DNA from: Gemmiger sp. An120 | Lineage (GTDB): Bacteria; Bacillota; Clostridia; Oscillospirales; Ruminococcaceae | NCBI RefSeq assembly: GCF_002160955.1 | Contig: NZ_NFLN01000011.1 | Coordinates: 1 to 64,000 of the forward strand | Direction: 5' to 3' | Length of the DNA stretch: 64,000 nucleotides | Shown: in pieces, positions 17,018 through 25,197 of the stretch | How positions within the stretch are numbered: position 1 is the first letter of the stretch | How the letters are laid out: each line of letters begins with the position of its first letter | Position numbers and translations under genes: made by a program | The notes under the pieces: generated by a model | Database searches by the model: none | What the model saw: only the letters and a program-made list of their open reading frames with translations | Told to the model about the DNA's origin: nothing

Positions 17018-17574
17018 TCTTCCGCCTCCCTGGCTTTCCGTTCCAGGATCTGCACCACCTGCCGGTACAGATCCGGGTGCTCAGTGCCCAGCGCAGAAAA
17101 GAACTGCGCTTTCAGCTCGTCCGCAGCGGCCTGTGCGTCCGTTTTGTTCTGCTGGTCGATCCGCTGCTTATACGCCACGGCTTTCGTCATGGCGTTCATT
17201 TCCCGCAGCAGCTTGTCCAGCCCCACCTCGGTCCATTCTTCCTCCGGCTTGTTGATCACGGCCTGCAGCATCTTCTGCCCGGCGATGCGGTTTATGATCT
17301 CCACCGCATCCATCTCCGGCACCTTTGCGGCCGTTTCCATCATGACGCGCATAGTCTCCTGCGCCACCGTCAGTGACTCAAGGTTTGCCCTGAGCTCCCG
17401 CGCATAGGTGCCGATGGCCGACTCGCTGATCGAAACCTCCTGCTGTGCAAGATACGCCCGGATGTCTTTGTAGGTGAACTGCGCCGGGGCCAGCGACATG
17501 GCCTCTACGGTGCTGCGGATCTCCGGCGGCAGCTGGCTGATCTTGCTCCGGCTGCGATTTTTTCGCCGTGCCAT
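17014..17574 (-). CDS. Gp27 family protein (DUF3486, Mu-like phage)
   Basis: 186 residues from the ATG at 17,574 behind TAGGAGG; a GTG at 17,583 is less well placed. 'MARRKNRSRSKISQLPPEIRSTVEAMSLAPAQFTYKDIRAYLAQQEVSISESAIGTYARELRANLE' contains the conserved N-terminal helix-turn-helix of DUF3486/Mu Gp27 proteins. In Mu-like phages this gene lies by the terminase and is thought to be a small-terminase or DNA-binding packaging factor. C-terminal half is helical. Confidence 0.82.
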   Translation of the reverse strand: MARRKNRSRSKISQLPPEIRSTVEAMSLAPAQFTYKDIRAYLAQQEVSISESAIGTYARELRANLESLTVAQETMRVMMETAAKVPEMDAVEIINRIAGQKMLQAVINKPEEEWTEVGLDKLLREMNAMTKAVAYKQRIDQQNKTDAQAAADELKAQFFSALGTEHPDLYRQVVQILERKAREAEE

Positions 17575-17586
17575 CCCCGCCACCTC

Positions 17587-17922
17587 CTACATATCCACCA
17601 GCGGATCTCTTACCACGCACCGCTGCAGCTGCAGGCCCCGGGGCGTCAGCTTGACCTCCAGGTCTTCCATCTCCGTGTCGGATACGCTGGCCGGTGCCTT
17701 ATCTTCGATGCTGCGGACAGCCAGATACCCACTGTCCGCCAGGTAGTTTACACTGCTGCACAGTGCCCCTCGCTCCATACTGCCCGCCAAAGCCAGCAGC
17801 AGGGAGCGCAGCTTCAGGTACTTGTAGTCGCTGCCTACCACGGCCAGCGTGCGGATCACCGTCCCATTGTTCGAGGCAAGTTCACCCGCCTGTACCTTTC
17901 GCACAAGATCCTGCTCCTTCAT
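17587..17922 (-). CDS. putative winged-helix phage protein (Mu Gp26-like position)
   Basis: 111 residues. 'LRSLLLALAGSMERGALCSSVNYLADSGYLAVRSIED' followed by '...LEVKLTPRGLQLQ' looks like a winged helix with a beta wing. It lies in the conserved gp25-gp26-gp27 block of Mu-like phages. Start ATG directly follows the previous stop (TAAATG), with GGGAG upstream. Function unproven. Confidence 0.65.
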   Translation of the reverse strand: MKEQDLVRKVQAGELASNNGTVIRTLAVVGSDYKYLKLRSLLLALAGSMERGALCSSVNYLADSGYLAVRSIEDKAPASVSDTEMEDLEVKLTPRGLQLQRCVVRDPLVDM

Positions 17923-18282
17923 TTAGCTCGCTCCCTTCATCATCAGTTCCATGAGCCGGTCCAGCTTGTTCTCCAGTTTCAGCTGGCTCCTCAGATATTC
18001 TTCACGGCGGACGCCATTCTCTTTGATGTCTTTGACATCCTCGCTCATCTGCCGCATTTCGGTGCGCATTTCGGTGCGCATTTCCTTCATGTCACGGCGC
18101 ATCGCCTCCAGGTCCTTCTGGTGACTGGTGCGGGTCGTGTAGTTTTCCCGCACCTCCTTGATGTCCGCGCTGTTCTTATCCAGCTGAAGAAAAATAGACC
18201 GGCTCACCAGGGCTCCTACAATCCCCAGCAGCGCTGTGAGCAGGATTCCGATAAGCCACCAGGTGCCTGTATCAAATGTCAT
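17923..18282 (-). CDS. membrane-anchored coiled-coil protein (Mu Gp25-like)
   Basis: 119 residues: one N-terminal membrane helix (about 8-28, 'WWLIGILLTALLGIVGALV') and a charged coiled coil with the repeat 'RTEMRTEMRQMSEDVKDIKE'. This single-span plus coiled-coil plan is common for the gene that starts the middle/late block of Mu-like phages. First gene after the Mor terminator, so presumably the first gene under Mor control. Confidence 0.65.
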   Translation of the reverse strand: MTFDTGTWWLIGILLTALLGIVGALVSRSIFLQLDKNSADIKEVRENYTTRTSHQKDLEAMRRDMKEMRTEMRTEMRQMSEDVKDIKENGVRREEYLRSQLKLENKLDRLMELMMKGAS

Positions 18283-18306
18283 CTGCGTTCCCCCGTATAC
18301 GAAAAT

Positions 18307-18343
18307 AAGGTATGATGCCCTCGCTGTGAGGTCATCATACCTT
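18307..18343 (-). terminator. hairpin ending the early operon after mor
   Basis: Perfect 11-base arms (AAGGTATGATG and complement), with an inner CCTC/GAGG pair, are followed on the minus strand by ATTTTC. It separates mor from the next operon. The same stretch to 18,387 must hold the Mor-dependent promoter, but no clear -35/-10 pair is visible, as expected for an activator-dependent promoter. Confidence 0.7.
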
Positions 18344-18387
18344 ATATATCGTTTTCCCTTCCACCATACTTTTAGAGCAAATCTCTG

Positions 18388-18714
18388 CTACAGGTCGAAC
18401 AGGGAGACTTGCCCATCCATAGGGCGGCGGCGTAATTCATTAGCTTTTTCTGCGACGATTTTCCGTACATACCCTTCGCTCAGATCCCATTTGCGGCAAA
18501 GTTCATAGATGTTGGAGCCATCGTATTCTTCTCGGATTTTCGCGTCGCGGACCGGTATAAGCAGCATATCTGGTTGCGGTATGTACATGCGCCCGGTGCC
18601 CCCGTATACGCTCACAAGTTTACGGAAAGCATCCATGCCGATCAGTTCAGCCAGATCCCGAGCCTCACCCTGCAGGTCCTCCAAAGTCAGAAGTTTCAGC
18701 AACTCCTTATTCAT
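18388..18714 (-). CDS. mor: Mor-type middle-operon transcription activator
   Basis: 108 residues. 'LAELIGMDAFRKLVSVYGGTGRMYIPQ' is the Mor/C family dimerisation part, and 'SNIYELCRKWDLSEGYVRKIVAEKANE' (about 67-93) is its helix-turn-helix. Mor activates the middle promoter in Mu. It is the last early gene, followed by a terminator and the middle block. I find no second C-like activator in the window. Overlaps GemA by 8 bases; AGGAGG site at good distance. Confidence 0.88.
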   Translation of the reverse strand: MNKELLKLLTLEDLQGEARDLAELIGMDAFRKLVSVYGGTGRMYIPQPDMLLIPVRDAKIREEYDGSNIYELCRKWDLSEGYVRKIVAEKANELRRRPMDGQVSLFDL

Positions 18715-19249
18715 AGGCCGCCTCCTGGTCCTGCCGGTACTTCGAGCTGTGCAGGTATTCCAGCTCGGCGCGCGTCGCTTGGTCCTTCAGCCCCTCGATC
18801 AGGGCCGCGCCCTGCTCCCGTGTGAGGAACCGGCAGGGCTGGGCGGGAAACGCTGTTACATGGAACTGCTTTTCGATCATCCCGCACAATCTGGCCTGCA
18901 GGCTGACTCCGGGCTTCGGGTCGTATGTGGCCAACTCGCCCATCAGGTACCAGATCTTGCCCTGCTGTGCCGCCGTGACGCCACCCGGCATTTCTTCATA
19001 TTTCCGCTTACGCCGCTGCCGCTGCCTGGGCTGTGTGCCCTGGTGCTGCCGCGCTTTGCGTCGGATCAGTTCCTGTTCCACCAGCTGGCCTTCTGCGGGC
19101 GTCAGGTCGGATATGCCTTCTTTGCCCGTGAGGCCCTGCACAAGCAGGTGCAGCGGGTCCTCATGGTCATGCCCCTGCACCATGCCCAGGCTCGCTGCGA
19201 TGGCATAGATGCGCCGCTTCGAGCCGTTGTCTATATTCAGCATACCCAT
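18707..19249 (-). CDS. gemA: GemA-like regulatory protein (DUF1018)
   Basis: 180 residues. '...KRRIYAIAASLGMVQGHDHEDPLHLLVQGLTGKEGISDLTPAEGQLVEQELIRRK' and 'VTAAQQGKIWYLMGELATYDP' match GemA/Gp16 of Mu-like phages, which alters host gene expression and DNA topology early in infection. A basic linker (about 64-85) separates the two parts. Ribosome site GGAGG eight bases before ATG. Confidence 0.85.
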   Translation of the reverse strand: MGMLNIDNGSKRRIYAIAASLGMVQGHDHEDPLHLLVQGLTGKEGISDLTPAEGQLVEQELIRRKARQHQGTQPRQRQRRKRKYEEMPGGVTAAQQGKIWYLMGELATYDPKPGVSLQARLCGMIEKQFHVTAFPAQPCRFLTREQGAALIEGLKDQATRAELEYLHSSKYRQDQEAAYE

Positions 19250-19263
19250 CCTGTTACCCTCCT

Positions 19264-19761
19264 TTAGGTCATGGAGGCCGTGTCCTCCACGTCGTAGTAG
19301 AATTCGTCCGTCACCTTGATGTACGCTCCGACCTGTTCCAGTACGCTCTGCGGCTGCTTCTTCAATGCTTCCCGATCCAGCGTTTCGGTGGTCTTGATCA
19401 GTTCCGTGCGCCCCATCGCCTTGAGTGTGGCAATGGCCTCTGCCGCCTTGCTGGTTGCCAGCATCAGCTTGCTGCTGATTCGGTACCCCACCACGCCAAA
19501 GGTGAGGGTTCTGCTCTTGCCGCTCAGTTCTGCGCGATGGGCGTCCACATATTCCTTGACTTCGCCCTCCAGGCGCTTGATCCGGTTCTGGATCGGCAGC
19601 GCGTTTTTAGCGTACTCGTCTTTGATGCTGTCGATGCGCCGGTCCTTCTCCACGCCCATCTCAATCAGAGCGTGACGGCACTCACGGATATCCCGCAGAG
19701 CCTCGTTCACCGCCGCCCAGTCCCGCAGTGCGGGTTCGCTGAGCACTTTCTTTCTTGCCAT
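19264..19761 (-). CDS. gam: Mu Gam-like host-nuclease inhibitor
   Basis: 165 residues from the ATG at 19,761 (GGAAGGG upstream); the longer frame to 19,866 is not used because a gene ends there. Long N-terminal helical coil ('LRDIRECRHALIEMGVEKDRRIDSIKDEYAKNALPIQNRIKRLEGEVKEYV') and 'GKSRTLTFGVVGYRISSKLMLA' fit Gam. Gam dimers coat DNA ends and block host exonuclease, and resemble eukaryotic Ku. Confidence 0.88.
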   Translation of the reverse strand: MARKKVLSEPALRDWAAVNEALRDIRECRHALIEMGVEKDRRIDSIKDEYAKNALPIQNRIKRLEGEVKEYVDAHRAELSGKSRTLTFGVVGYRISSKLMLATSKAAEAIATLKAMGRTELIKTTETLDREALKKQPQSVLEQVGAYIKVTDEFYYDVEDTASMT

Positions 19762-19762
19762 T

Positions 19763-19954
19763 TTACCCTTCCTTTCCAAGCAACTCCACAATTTTGCAGA
19801 TGCTGCATTTCTCATCCAGCTCAGTCTGACTGCGAACTTCCCGCGGCCACCGACAGTAGTCATCACATATGACCTCCATCAATTCATCGCGGCAGGCAGT
19901 GTGACTCACTGTCTTCACATTGGATGGCTGATTGCAGATTTTGCAAGCTGACAT
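19763..19954 (-). CDS. 63-residue Cys-rich early phage protein
   Basis: ATG at 19,954 with AAAGGAGG upstream; stop is one base from gam. Seven cysteines: C4-x2-C7, C21, C30-x3-C34, C50-x2-C53, probably one or two zinc sites. No family recognised. It is expressed with gam. Confidence 0.65.
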   Translation of the reverse strand: MSACKICNQPSNVKTVSHTACRDELMEVICDDYCRWPREVRSQTELDEKCSICKIVELLGKEG

Positions 19955-20075
19955 TATCTGCCTCCTTTACCTCCCTCTGCATTTCTTCGGGCTTGGGACC
20001 GATGGCCTTATCGGCCAGCTGCATTAAGGTGAGGCCTTACGGCCCCAAGCTGTATTTCTGCTAACCGTTCCACGC

Positions 20076-20405
20076 TTATTTTTCCTTCTGCGGGCCGCGC
20101 CATAATGGGCAGTTATATCGCGTATCTTCCCCAATTCCCGGCACAAACCTGCATCCTTTCACATCTTCACAGTCATTGCAATCGCCATGGGTGGTAATGC
20201 GCTCGAGAACGCTCTTGTACATATCACGCTGCTGCGTTATCAGTGCCAGTTCTCCCTGCAGTTGGTGCACGACGGGAAGATCATCGGGTTCGATAGTCGG
20301 CGTGTTCTCAATAGTGAAGGCGGTAACGCCGTGAAACAGGACATGCCCCCGCATGTATAGGTTCTCACATTTTTCGATCAGATTGTCGGCATCAATCAGC
20401 CGCAT
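20076..20405 (-). CDS. hypothetical early phage protein (MRLIDAD type)
   Basis: 109 residues from the ATG at 20,405 behind AAGGAGG. The opening 'MRLIDADNLIEKCENLY' is frequent in small phage proteins of Clostridia. Near the end, four cysteines ('CNDCEDVKGC' and one further C) could bind metal. Function unknown. Preceded by intergenic element copy 1. The 120 bases after its stop hold nothing I recognise. Confidence 0.6.
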   Translation of the reverse strand: MRLIDADNLIEKCENLYMRGHVLFHGVTAFTIENTPTIEPDDLPVVHQLQGELALITQQRDMYKSVLERITTHGDCNDCEDVKGCRFVPGIGEDTRYNCPLWRGPQKEK

Positions 20406-20455
20406 TTTCTTCACCTCCTTTTGGTTCGAAATTTCTGCAGTAAAAGTTCGCGCTT

Positions 20456-20522
20456 GGCCTGCCATCATCAGTACCGGGTGGCCATTCCCGGCAGACGGCC
20501 CCGGGGTGGGGCCGTTTCGGCT
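20456..20522 (-). repeat. intergenic structured element, copy 1
   Basis: One of six ~65-base copies in the early operon. On the minus (transcribed) strand it folds as ACGGCCCC/GGGGCCGT (hairpin A) and a following hairpin B. It begins 6 bases after the upstream stop codon and ends 51 bases before the next start. Confidence 0.85.
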
Positions 20523-20528
20523 TTGGTA

Positions 20529-20711
20529 TCAGCGCAGATGAAGCAGCATTCGAACCACATGCTCGCAGCATTGCTCAATCTCTTCATCGCTGGGGAGATC
20601 GTGATGCCGGATTTCCAGGTAGTAGATGATCGCATGCAATGCGATCACGTTCTTTATCCAGCCGTAGGCGGAGATCATCAGGGCCGCCACCAACAATAAT
20701 GTAGTCATCAT
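20529..20711 (-). CDS. 60-residue membrane protein, early phage
   Basis: ATG at 20,711 (GGGGAGG upstream), overlapping the stop of the preceding gene (ATGA). One hydrophobic N-terminal span ('TTLLLVAALMISAYGWIKNVIAL') and a His/Glu-rich tail with two cysteines. Unknown function; size and plan suit a small host-modifying membrane protein. Confidence 0.6.
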   Translation of the reverse strand: MMTTLLLVAALMISAYGWIKNVIALHAIIYYLEIRHHDLPSDEEIEQCCEHVVRMLLHLR

Positions 20712-20977
20712 GAACCTCCCCGCGCCTGGGTGTTGGTGCGTTCTTCCGGGGGCCAACCGGAGAGCACAACATCCTTTATGTCAAACTCTTCGGTTTTTTC
20801 GTTCTGACCCTCATCGTGGTACCGAATGGTGACTTTGCCTGTATTGGCGTCCACGCGATACCAGGCTGTGTTGGGGAATGCCCTGTCTCCAACAACAGGC
20901 ATTGCCAACTGAGCGTCGATCTGTATTTCTCCGGCTTTGACCTCTACTGCGCGGGGATATTCCCACTTGTCGTCCAT
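20708..20977 (-). CDS. 89-residue hypothetical early phage protein
   Basis: ATG at 20,977 with AAAGGAG. Acidic, beta-rich: 'VDANTGKVTIRYHDEGQNEKTEEFDIKDVVLSGW'. No recognised family. Its stop overlaps the next start. Element copy 2 lies in its leader. Confidence 0.6.
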   Translation of the reverse strand: MDDKWEYPRAVEVKAGEIQIDAQLAMPVVGDRAFPNTAWYRVDANTGKVTIRYHDEGQNEKTEEFDIKDVVLSGWPPEERTNTQARGGS

Positions 20978-21016
20978 AAATGCTCCTTTCCGCCCGCCTT
21001 GCGTGGGCTTATCGCT

Positions 21017-21082
21017 GGCCTGCCATCGTCAGTGCCGGACGGCCATTCCCGGCAGACGGCCCCGGGTGGGGCCGTTTCGGCT
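21017..21082 (-). repeat. intergenic structured element, copy 2
   Basis: Hairpin A ACGGCCCC/GGGGCCGT; hairpin B TGCCGG/CCGGCA with a 10-base loop. It starts 9 bases after the stop at 21,092 and ends 40 bases before the ATG at 20,977. Confidence 0.85.
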
Positions 21083-21091
21083 ATTTTGGTA

Positions 21092-21322
21092 TTACCGTCT
21101 TCTGGTGCGTCGGCGGTACCATTGCTCCATGTCCGCCATCGCGGCCAGCTGGCCCAGCTGCCAGCCGAACCCGATCAGCACCACGATCAGCGGCAGCACC
21201 AGCACCTCGCCGCCGAACACCATCGGGCGGCCCGTGTACACCCATGCGGCCAAAGCCAGCATCAGACCGGAGAGCAACCCTCCGGCAAAACTCACCCAAA
21301 GCCTTTCCTTTCTCCGTTTCAT
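21092..21322 (-). CDS. 76-residue two-span membrane protein
   Basis: ATG at 21,322 behind GGAGGG. Basic N-terminus, two hydrophobic spans (about 9-29 and 38-60), basic C-terminus 'WYRRRTRRR'; both ends probably cytoplasmic. Directly follows mutB. Unknown function. Confidence 0.6.
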   Translation of the reverse strand: MKRRKERLWVSFAGGLLSGLMLALAAWVYTGRPMVFGGEVLVLPLIVVLIGFGWQLGQLAAMADMEQWYRRRTRRR

Positions 21323-21335
21323 GGTCTGCCCTCCT

Positions 21336-22286
21336 TCACGATACCCGCAAATTCATGGCCGTGGCGACCTTGCGCAGGCCGCTATAGCTCACATCTTCCA
21401 TCCTGATCGCATTTTCATAGATGTTCTGTGCGGTGCGGATGCTGTACACGCTCCGCGCGATCCCAAGCAGGAAACTCAGCTCTTTTTCCCCATTCAACGC
21501 AGGGAACAGCTTCTTTACATCTTCCAGCGTGATACTGCGGGCCAGATAGTGCCGGGGCATCTTTACCCGGGTGAAGGTCTGTGCAAACTCGGCCTGGGCT
21601 TTGCCCTGGATACGGTCATATACCTGGCTGTTGCCGATCAGGCAGACTCCGTTCCCCGGGGTACCGGTCTTGCTATCCATATCGCTCAGCGTCCGCAGTA
21701 CCTCGATGGCGGGCAGATTCAGGAACTGCGCTTCATCCACGATTATTACCTTGTTGGTGTTCGCCAAACGCTCCCGGATCTCCAGCATGAGATCCATTTT
21801 GTTGCGCTTTTCAGGCATTTTCAGCTCCCTTGCAAGCAGACGGACAACACCGTTCACGTTACTGGTGATGGGATCCACGCTGATGTAGATGGTGCTGGAC
21901 GGGTTTTCACGCAGGAACTTCTGCGCCCCCTTTGTCTTGCCCACACCGGCGTCCCCATGCAGTACGGTCACGCACCGATGAAGCTGGCAATACTTGATGC
22001 TCTGGTAAACATCCTCCGAGATGCTGGTGGGGACATAGTCGCCGGCGGGCCGATACGGGGCCGCTTTCTCGGCAGCCTTGTCGGCTTCCATCTGAGTCCG
22101 GAAGAACTCTTCCAGGCTCCGCTCTACCTTTTCCACATCGCCACTGTAGGCGCTTTTCAGCCAGCGGCTCAGAGTGCTGCTGTTCGTCATGCCCAGACGG
22201 CGGGCGAGTTCAGCCTGGCTTGTGCCGGTGGTCTCCATGTACTCCCGGGTGCGGTCCTGCAGGGCCGTGTTAAAAATCTTCTCCAT
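21336..22286 (-). CDS. muB: MuB-like transposition target-selection ATPase
   Basis: 316 residues. N-terminal helix-turn-helix (about 20-45, 'TSQAELARRLGMTNSSTLSRWLK'), AAA+ ATPase with Walker A GDAGVGKT (111-118) and Walker B VIIVDEAQ (about 180-187), C-terminal helical domain. MuB binds DNA as ATP filaments, delivers targets to MuA and gives target immunity. Overlaps muA by 17 bases; AAGGAG lies upstream inside muA. Confidence 0.92.
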   Translation of the reverse strand: MEKIFNTALQDRTREYMETTGTSQAELARRLGMTNSSTLSRWLKSAYSGDVEKVERSLEEFFRTQMEADKAAEKAAPYRPAGDYVPTSISEDVYQSIKYCQLHRCVTVLHGDAGVGKTKGAQKFLRENPSSTIYISVDPITSNVNGVVRLLARELKMPEKRNKMDLMLEIRERLANTNKVIIVDEAQFLNLPAIEVLRTLSDMDSKTGTPGNGVCLIGNSQVYDRIQGKAQAEFAQTFTRVKMPRHYLARSITLEDVKKLFPALNGEKELSFLLGIARSVYSIRTAQNIYENAIRMEDVSYSGLRKVATAMNLRVS

Positions 22287-24297
22287 CGTCTGTATCTCCT
22301 TCCATCCAAGTCATGAAGTTTCTGTTCATCCGAGCTATGTCCAGGTCTCCAGGGTCGCCAACCGCCATAGGCAGCGGCGGCGCGGTGGCAGTCTCCCGGT
22401 CGTACATGATCTCGGTCTGCCGAATGTTCTTTTTGGCCACCGGCCCGGCTGCGTTCCGCGCCGCGATGTCCAGCGCAAGTTCCATCGGACTCACCTCTCT
22501 GCCAGCAGCCCGCAGCACCTGTACCGCTTTCTGTATCGAACGGGCCGAGTGACGCTGCACCTTCAGCAGTTCCTTCAGAACCTCCGGGTCCTCGCCATAG
22601 CTGGCTTCCAGCGGACTCCGGCCTACCGTCATGAGGTACTGATCGGTGTCCGCAGCGTACATCCGCACGCTGCTCAGATCGGCAGGATCGTAGCGAATAT
22701 ACACTTTCTGATCCATGTAGTGCCGGATTTCCTCGTTCCAGAACTTCATCGGCACGCCGTTGATGGCGGTCACGATTCCGGCGCGGCCCACCTTGAGCGG
22801 GCGAGTAGAGCGCATCAGCATCAGCTGCAGCACACCGGGGTCTGCCGGGACCTTTTCCCGTACGCAGTTCTCGTTGTACACGTCGATTTTCCGCTTGCCT
22901 TTGTCCGCCACCACCGGCCCGTCGTACTTTGAGTAGTTCAGGTCGTACTGGATCAGCTTGTCCAGGGTATCCCGGGCCTCTGCGTCTGTGGGAACCTGAC
23001 GCCCGCTTTTCAAGATTGCTTTCAGGTCTTCCGGCTTCTCCTGGGGCGATCCGCCCGTGAAAGTGGGGAACAGCCGCATGAGCCGGTCTTTGAGCGCCCG
23101 GAAACTTCTCTCCACGATCTTTGCCCGGGAGTTCTTCGGGATGGCGTTCACCATCTTCACTTCCATCCGCTCCATAATGGTAAGTGGCTGGAACTTCGGC
23201 TCCCCGTTTGCCGTGGTTTTCTTGGCCCGGTGGCCCAGACCGCCAAAGTCGAAGGTCAGGTATTCTCGGCCATTGTCGTTGTACAGGTTCATCAGCGGCA
23301 GTGTGCCCTGGCGTTCGCAGGCGTCTCGCAGCGCGTTCACGCTGTTCTGGCTCTTGGTCCCATCGCTCATGCCCCAGCCCACGAAGATGCCGCTGCGGGC
23401 ATCCACCCAGGCGGATAAGTACATCCGGTGCAGCTGCCCCGACTCCGTCCGTGTCACGATATCCATGGTGTAGGTATCGCCCACCCAGATGGCGTTGCTT
23501 TCAATCTCATCGTAGCGGCGCGAGATGTAAGGGCTGTACTTCGCCCACCATTTGCGCGGGCCCTCCCGCGCATAGAACACGACTTCGGGCGGAAGTGCCC
23601 TCACGCCGCGCTGGAAGGTCTGTACGCTGGGCAGCGGAAGCGCCTCCGGGCGGTTCTGCAGCGCCCACTCCTCGGTCAGTTCCAGACATCGTTCCGCGCT
23701 CAGCTGACGCTGGGTCAGATACAACCCGCAGAATATGTCCCAGGCTGCCGGGTGGATGCTGCTCTGGCCCTTCCGGGCCTTGCCCCGATTGTCCACCAGA
23801 GCGTCCCAGTCATCTGCACGCACGGCCTGCCATTTGCGGTACAGTGTGCCCCGGCTGACCTGCAAGTCCGGGTATCGGGCGCGCAGGCGCTCCACAAAGT
23901 CCTCATCCAGATCCGCTGCTTTGCCTGTGCCCTGTCGGAACTCCCGCCATTCAGCCACCGTGTTCATCCAGAACGCGATCTGTTCGCGCTCGGCCATGGT
24001 GTACTCATCCAGGGGCTTCTTGCCAGGGGCTTTTCGCCCCGGCCTCGGCTTGTCCGTCGTACGCTGCTCCGCTGACGCAAGCAGCGCCGTGGTCTCAGCC
24101 TTTTCGCCCTGCTGTACGTACCAGCGTCGCTGGATGTCGGCAGGAAGCGAAGCTAACGGAATAGCATACTCTGGTTGGTTTCGGCTATTTTGAATTTGTG
24201 TTGCGCTTATGCGCGAGCATTGAATCTGGCGCAACACCGTGGTTCTATGGCATCCCATCAGAACTGCAACCTGCCCTGGATTTAATGTTATATTCAA
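22270..24297 (-). CDS. muA: MuA-like DDE transposase
   Basis: 675 residues, starting at TTG (24,297) behind AGGTGA. N-terminal winged helix ('LNPGQVAVLMGCHRTTVLRQIQ'), a second DNA-binding part (about 100-200), then the RNase-H-like core with D279 ('YTMDI'), D341 ('YNDNGREY') and E396 ('IVERSFRALKDR'), and a beta-barrel/C-terminal region that contacts MuB. It carries out replicative transposition. The rare TTG start may limit its synthesis. Element copy 3 ends 17 bases upstream. Confidence 0.95.
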   Translation of the reverse strand: MNITLNPGQVAVLMGCHRTTVLRQIQCSRISATQIQNSRNQPEYAIPLASLPADIQRRWYVQQGEKAETTALLASAEQRTTDKPRPGRKAPGKKPLDEYTMAEREQIAFWMNTVAEWREFRQGTGKAADLDEDFVERLRARYPDLQVSRGTLYRKWQAVRADDWDALVDNRGKARKGQSSIHPAAWDIFCGLYLTQRQLSAERCLELTEEWALQNRPEALPLPSVQTFQRGVRALPPEVVFYAREGPRKWWAKYSPYISRRYDEIESNAIWVGDTYTMDIVTRTESGQLHRMYLSAWVDARSGIFVGWGMSDGTKSQNSVNALRDACERQGTLPLMNLYNDNGREYLTFDFGGLGHRAKKTTANGEPKFQPLTIMERMEVKMVNAIPKNSRAKIVERSFRALKDRLMRLFPTFTGGSPQEKPEDLKAILKSGRQVPTDAEARDTLDKLIQYDLNYSKYDGPVVADKGKRKIDVYNENCVREKVPADPGVLQLMLMRSTRPLKVGRAGIVTAINGVPMKFWNEEIRHYMDQKVYIRYDPADLSSVRMYAADTDQYLMTVGRSPLEASYGEDPEVLKELLKVQRHSARSIQKAVQVLRAAGREVSPMELALDIAARNAAGPVAKKNIRQTEIMYDRETATAPPLPMAVGDPGDLDIARMNRNFMTWMEGDTDDGEDF

Positions 24298-24313
24298 AGG
24301 ATCACCTGCCTCT

Positions 24314-24377
24314 GGCCTGCCATCTTCAGTGCGGGGCGGCCACCCCTCCGCAGACGGCCCCGGGGGCCGTTTCGGCT
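24314..24377 (-). repeat. intergenic structured element, copy 3 (frames cargo gene)
   Basis: Differs from copy 4 at one base of 64. Hairpin A ACGGCC/GGCCGT, hairpin B TGCGG/CCGCA. Unlike other copies no minus-strand gene stops at its upstream edge; the plus-strand cargo gene intervenes. Confidence 0.85.
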
Positions 24378-24465
24378 TGTTCTTTTGCCTTCCAGTGTGC
24401 TATCCTGTTGGTGAGGGCGGCGTTGCCGCGCCGCTTCCGTATCAAACACTAAGGAGGATGATTAG

Positions 24466-25053
24466 ATGCAAAAAATATTTGACGTACCCTTAAAAAATGG
24501 AGCTAATCTTCCCTGTTTAAAGTATGATATTGCTCTGTACTGCCAGGTTATAGAAGAAGTTCTCCCAAATAAAGCGCCTGCGTATTTGAAAAATTATGCC
24601 AAACAAATACGGACTCTATCTAAGAAAGTTGGTTTATATCGTCCAGCTGAATTCCCAGACTGTACCCGGACATATATTTTCGATAGTCGTTTGCGAACAT
24701 TATTTGCGATGCTCGATACGACTAAAGTCACCACAGCTGTGATGTACATGTATGGACAAGAGGCTTTTCAGCCGTCTGACTACGTTTTCGGCGATGCACC
24801 TCCACCCTGTGGAATCATTGATGAGGGAGAGAACTTAGAACTGTTTGTGAAAGACTTCCAGTTTATTCCAAATGACTTTTTCGCCTTTAACCACTTAGCC
24901 TTTTTCGACCAAGACCGTTTTATTTCAATGACCCATTTGTCTACATACCAAACTGCTATTCTTTTGGATCGCTACAGGCGACAGAACCTGGTAAATTTTA
25001 AGAGGCTGGCTGAACTGGAGGTTCAGCAATATCGCTCGAGACTCCCGAAGTGA
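24466..25053 (+). CDS. AT-rich cargo gene (moron), 195 residues, unknown function
   Basis: The only plus-strand gene inside the early region and much more AT-rich than its neighbours. ATG at 24,466 behind AAGGAGG; a weak TTGTTC/TATCCT promoter may lie at about 24,377-24,407. The protein (MQKIFDVPLKNGANLPCLKYD...) is soluble, with 'DYVFGDAPPPCGIIDEGENLELFV' and a helical end; no family or catalytic motif recognised. Opposite orientation, foreign composition and flanking direct repeats mark it as cargo possibly expressed in the lysogen, for example for superinfection exclusion or defence; that is speculation. Confidence 0.75.
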   Translation: MQKIFDVPLKNGANLPCLKYDIALYCQVIEEVLPNKAPAYLKNYAKQIRTLSKKVGLYRPAEFPDCTRTYIFDSRLRTLFAMLDTTKVTTAVMYMYGQEAFQPSDYVFGDAPPPCGIIDEGENLELFVKDFQFIPNDFFAFNHLAFFDQDRFISMTHLSTYQTAILLDRYRRQNLVNFKRLAELEVQQYRSRLPK

Positions 25054-25156
25054 TTAAATAGCTAATGATTGTTTCACGACATTCTTCGCGGTACACAGCG
25101 CTTTTTTCCTTCACTTTGTCACGTGAACAACGTACGATGAACTCTTTTAAACACAT
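24998..25156 (-). CDS. small early protein, 52 residues, overlapping the cargo gene tail
   Basis: ATG at 25,156 with a strong AAAGGAG seven bases upstream and element copy 4 in its leader, like other early genes. 'MCLKEFIVRCSRDKVKEKSA...' then a tail that overlaps the last 56 bases of the plus-strand cargo gene. The overlap suggests the original gene was cut when the cargo entered, the last residues being read from cargo DNA. Confidence 0.45.
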   Translation of the reverse strand: MCLKEFIVRCSRDKVKEKSAVYREECRETIISYLITSGVSSDIAEPPVQPAS

Positions 25157-25197
25157 CAAAATCTCCTTTCTGCCCACCCTGCGCGGGCTTTTTCATT

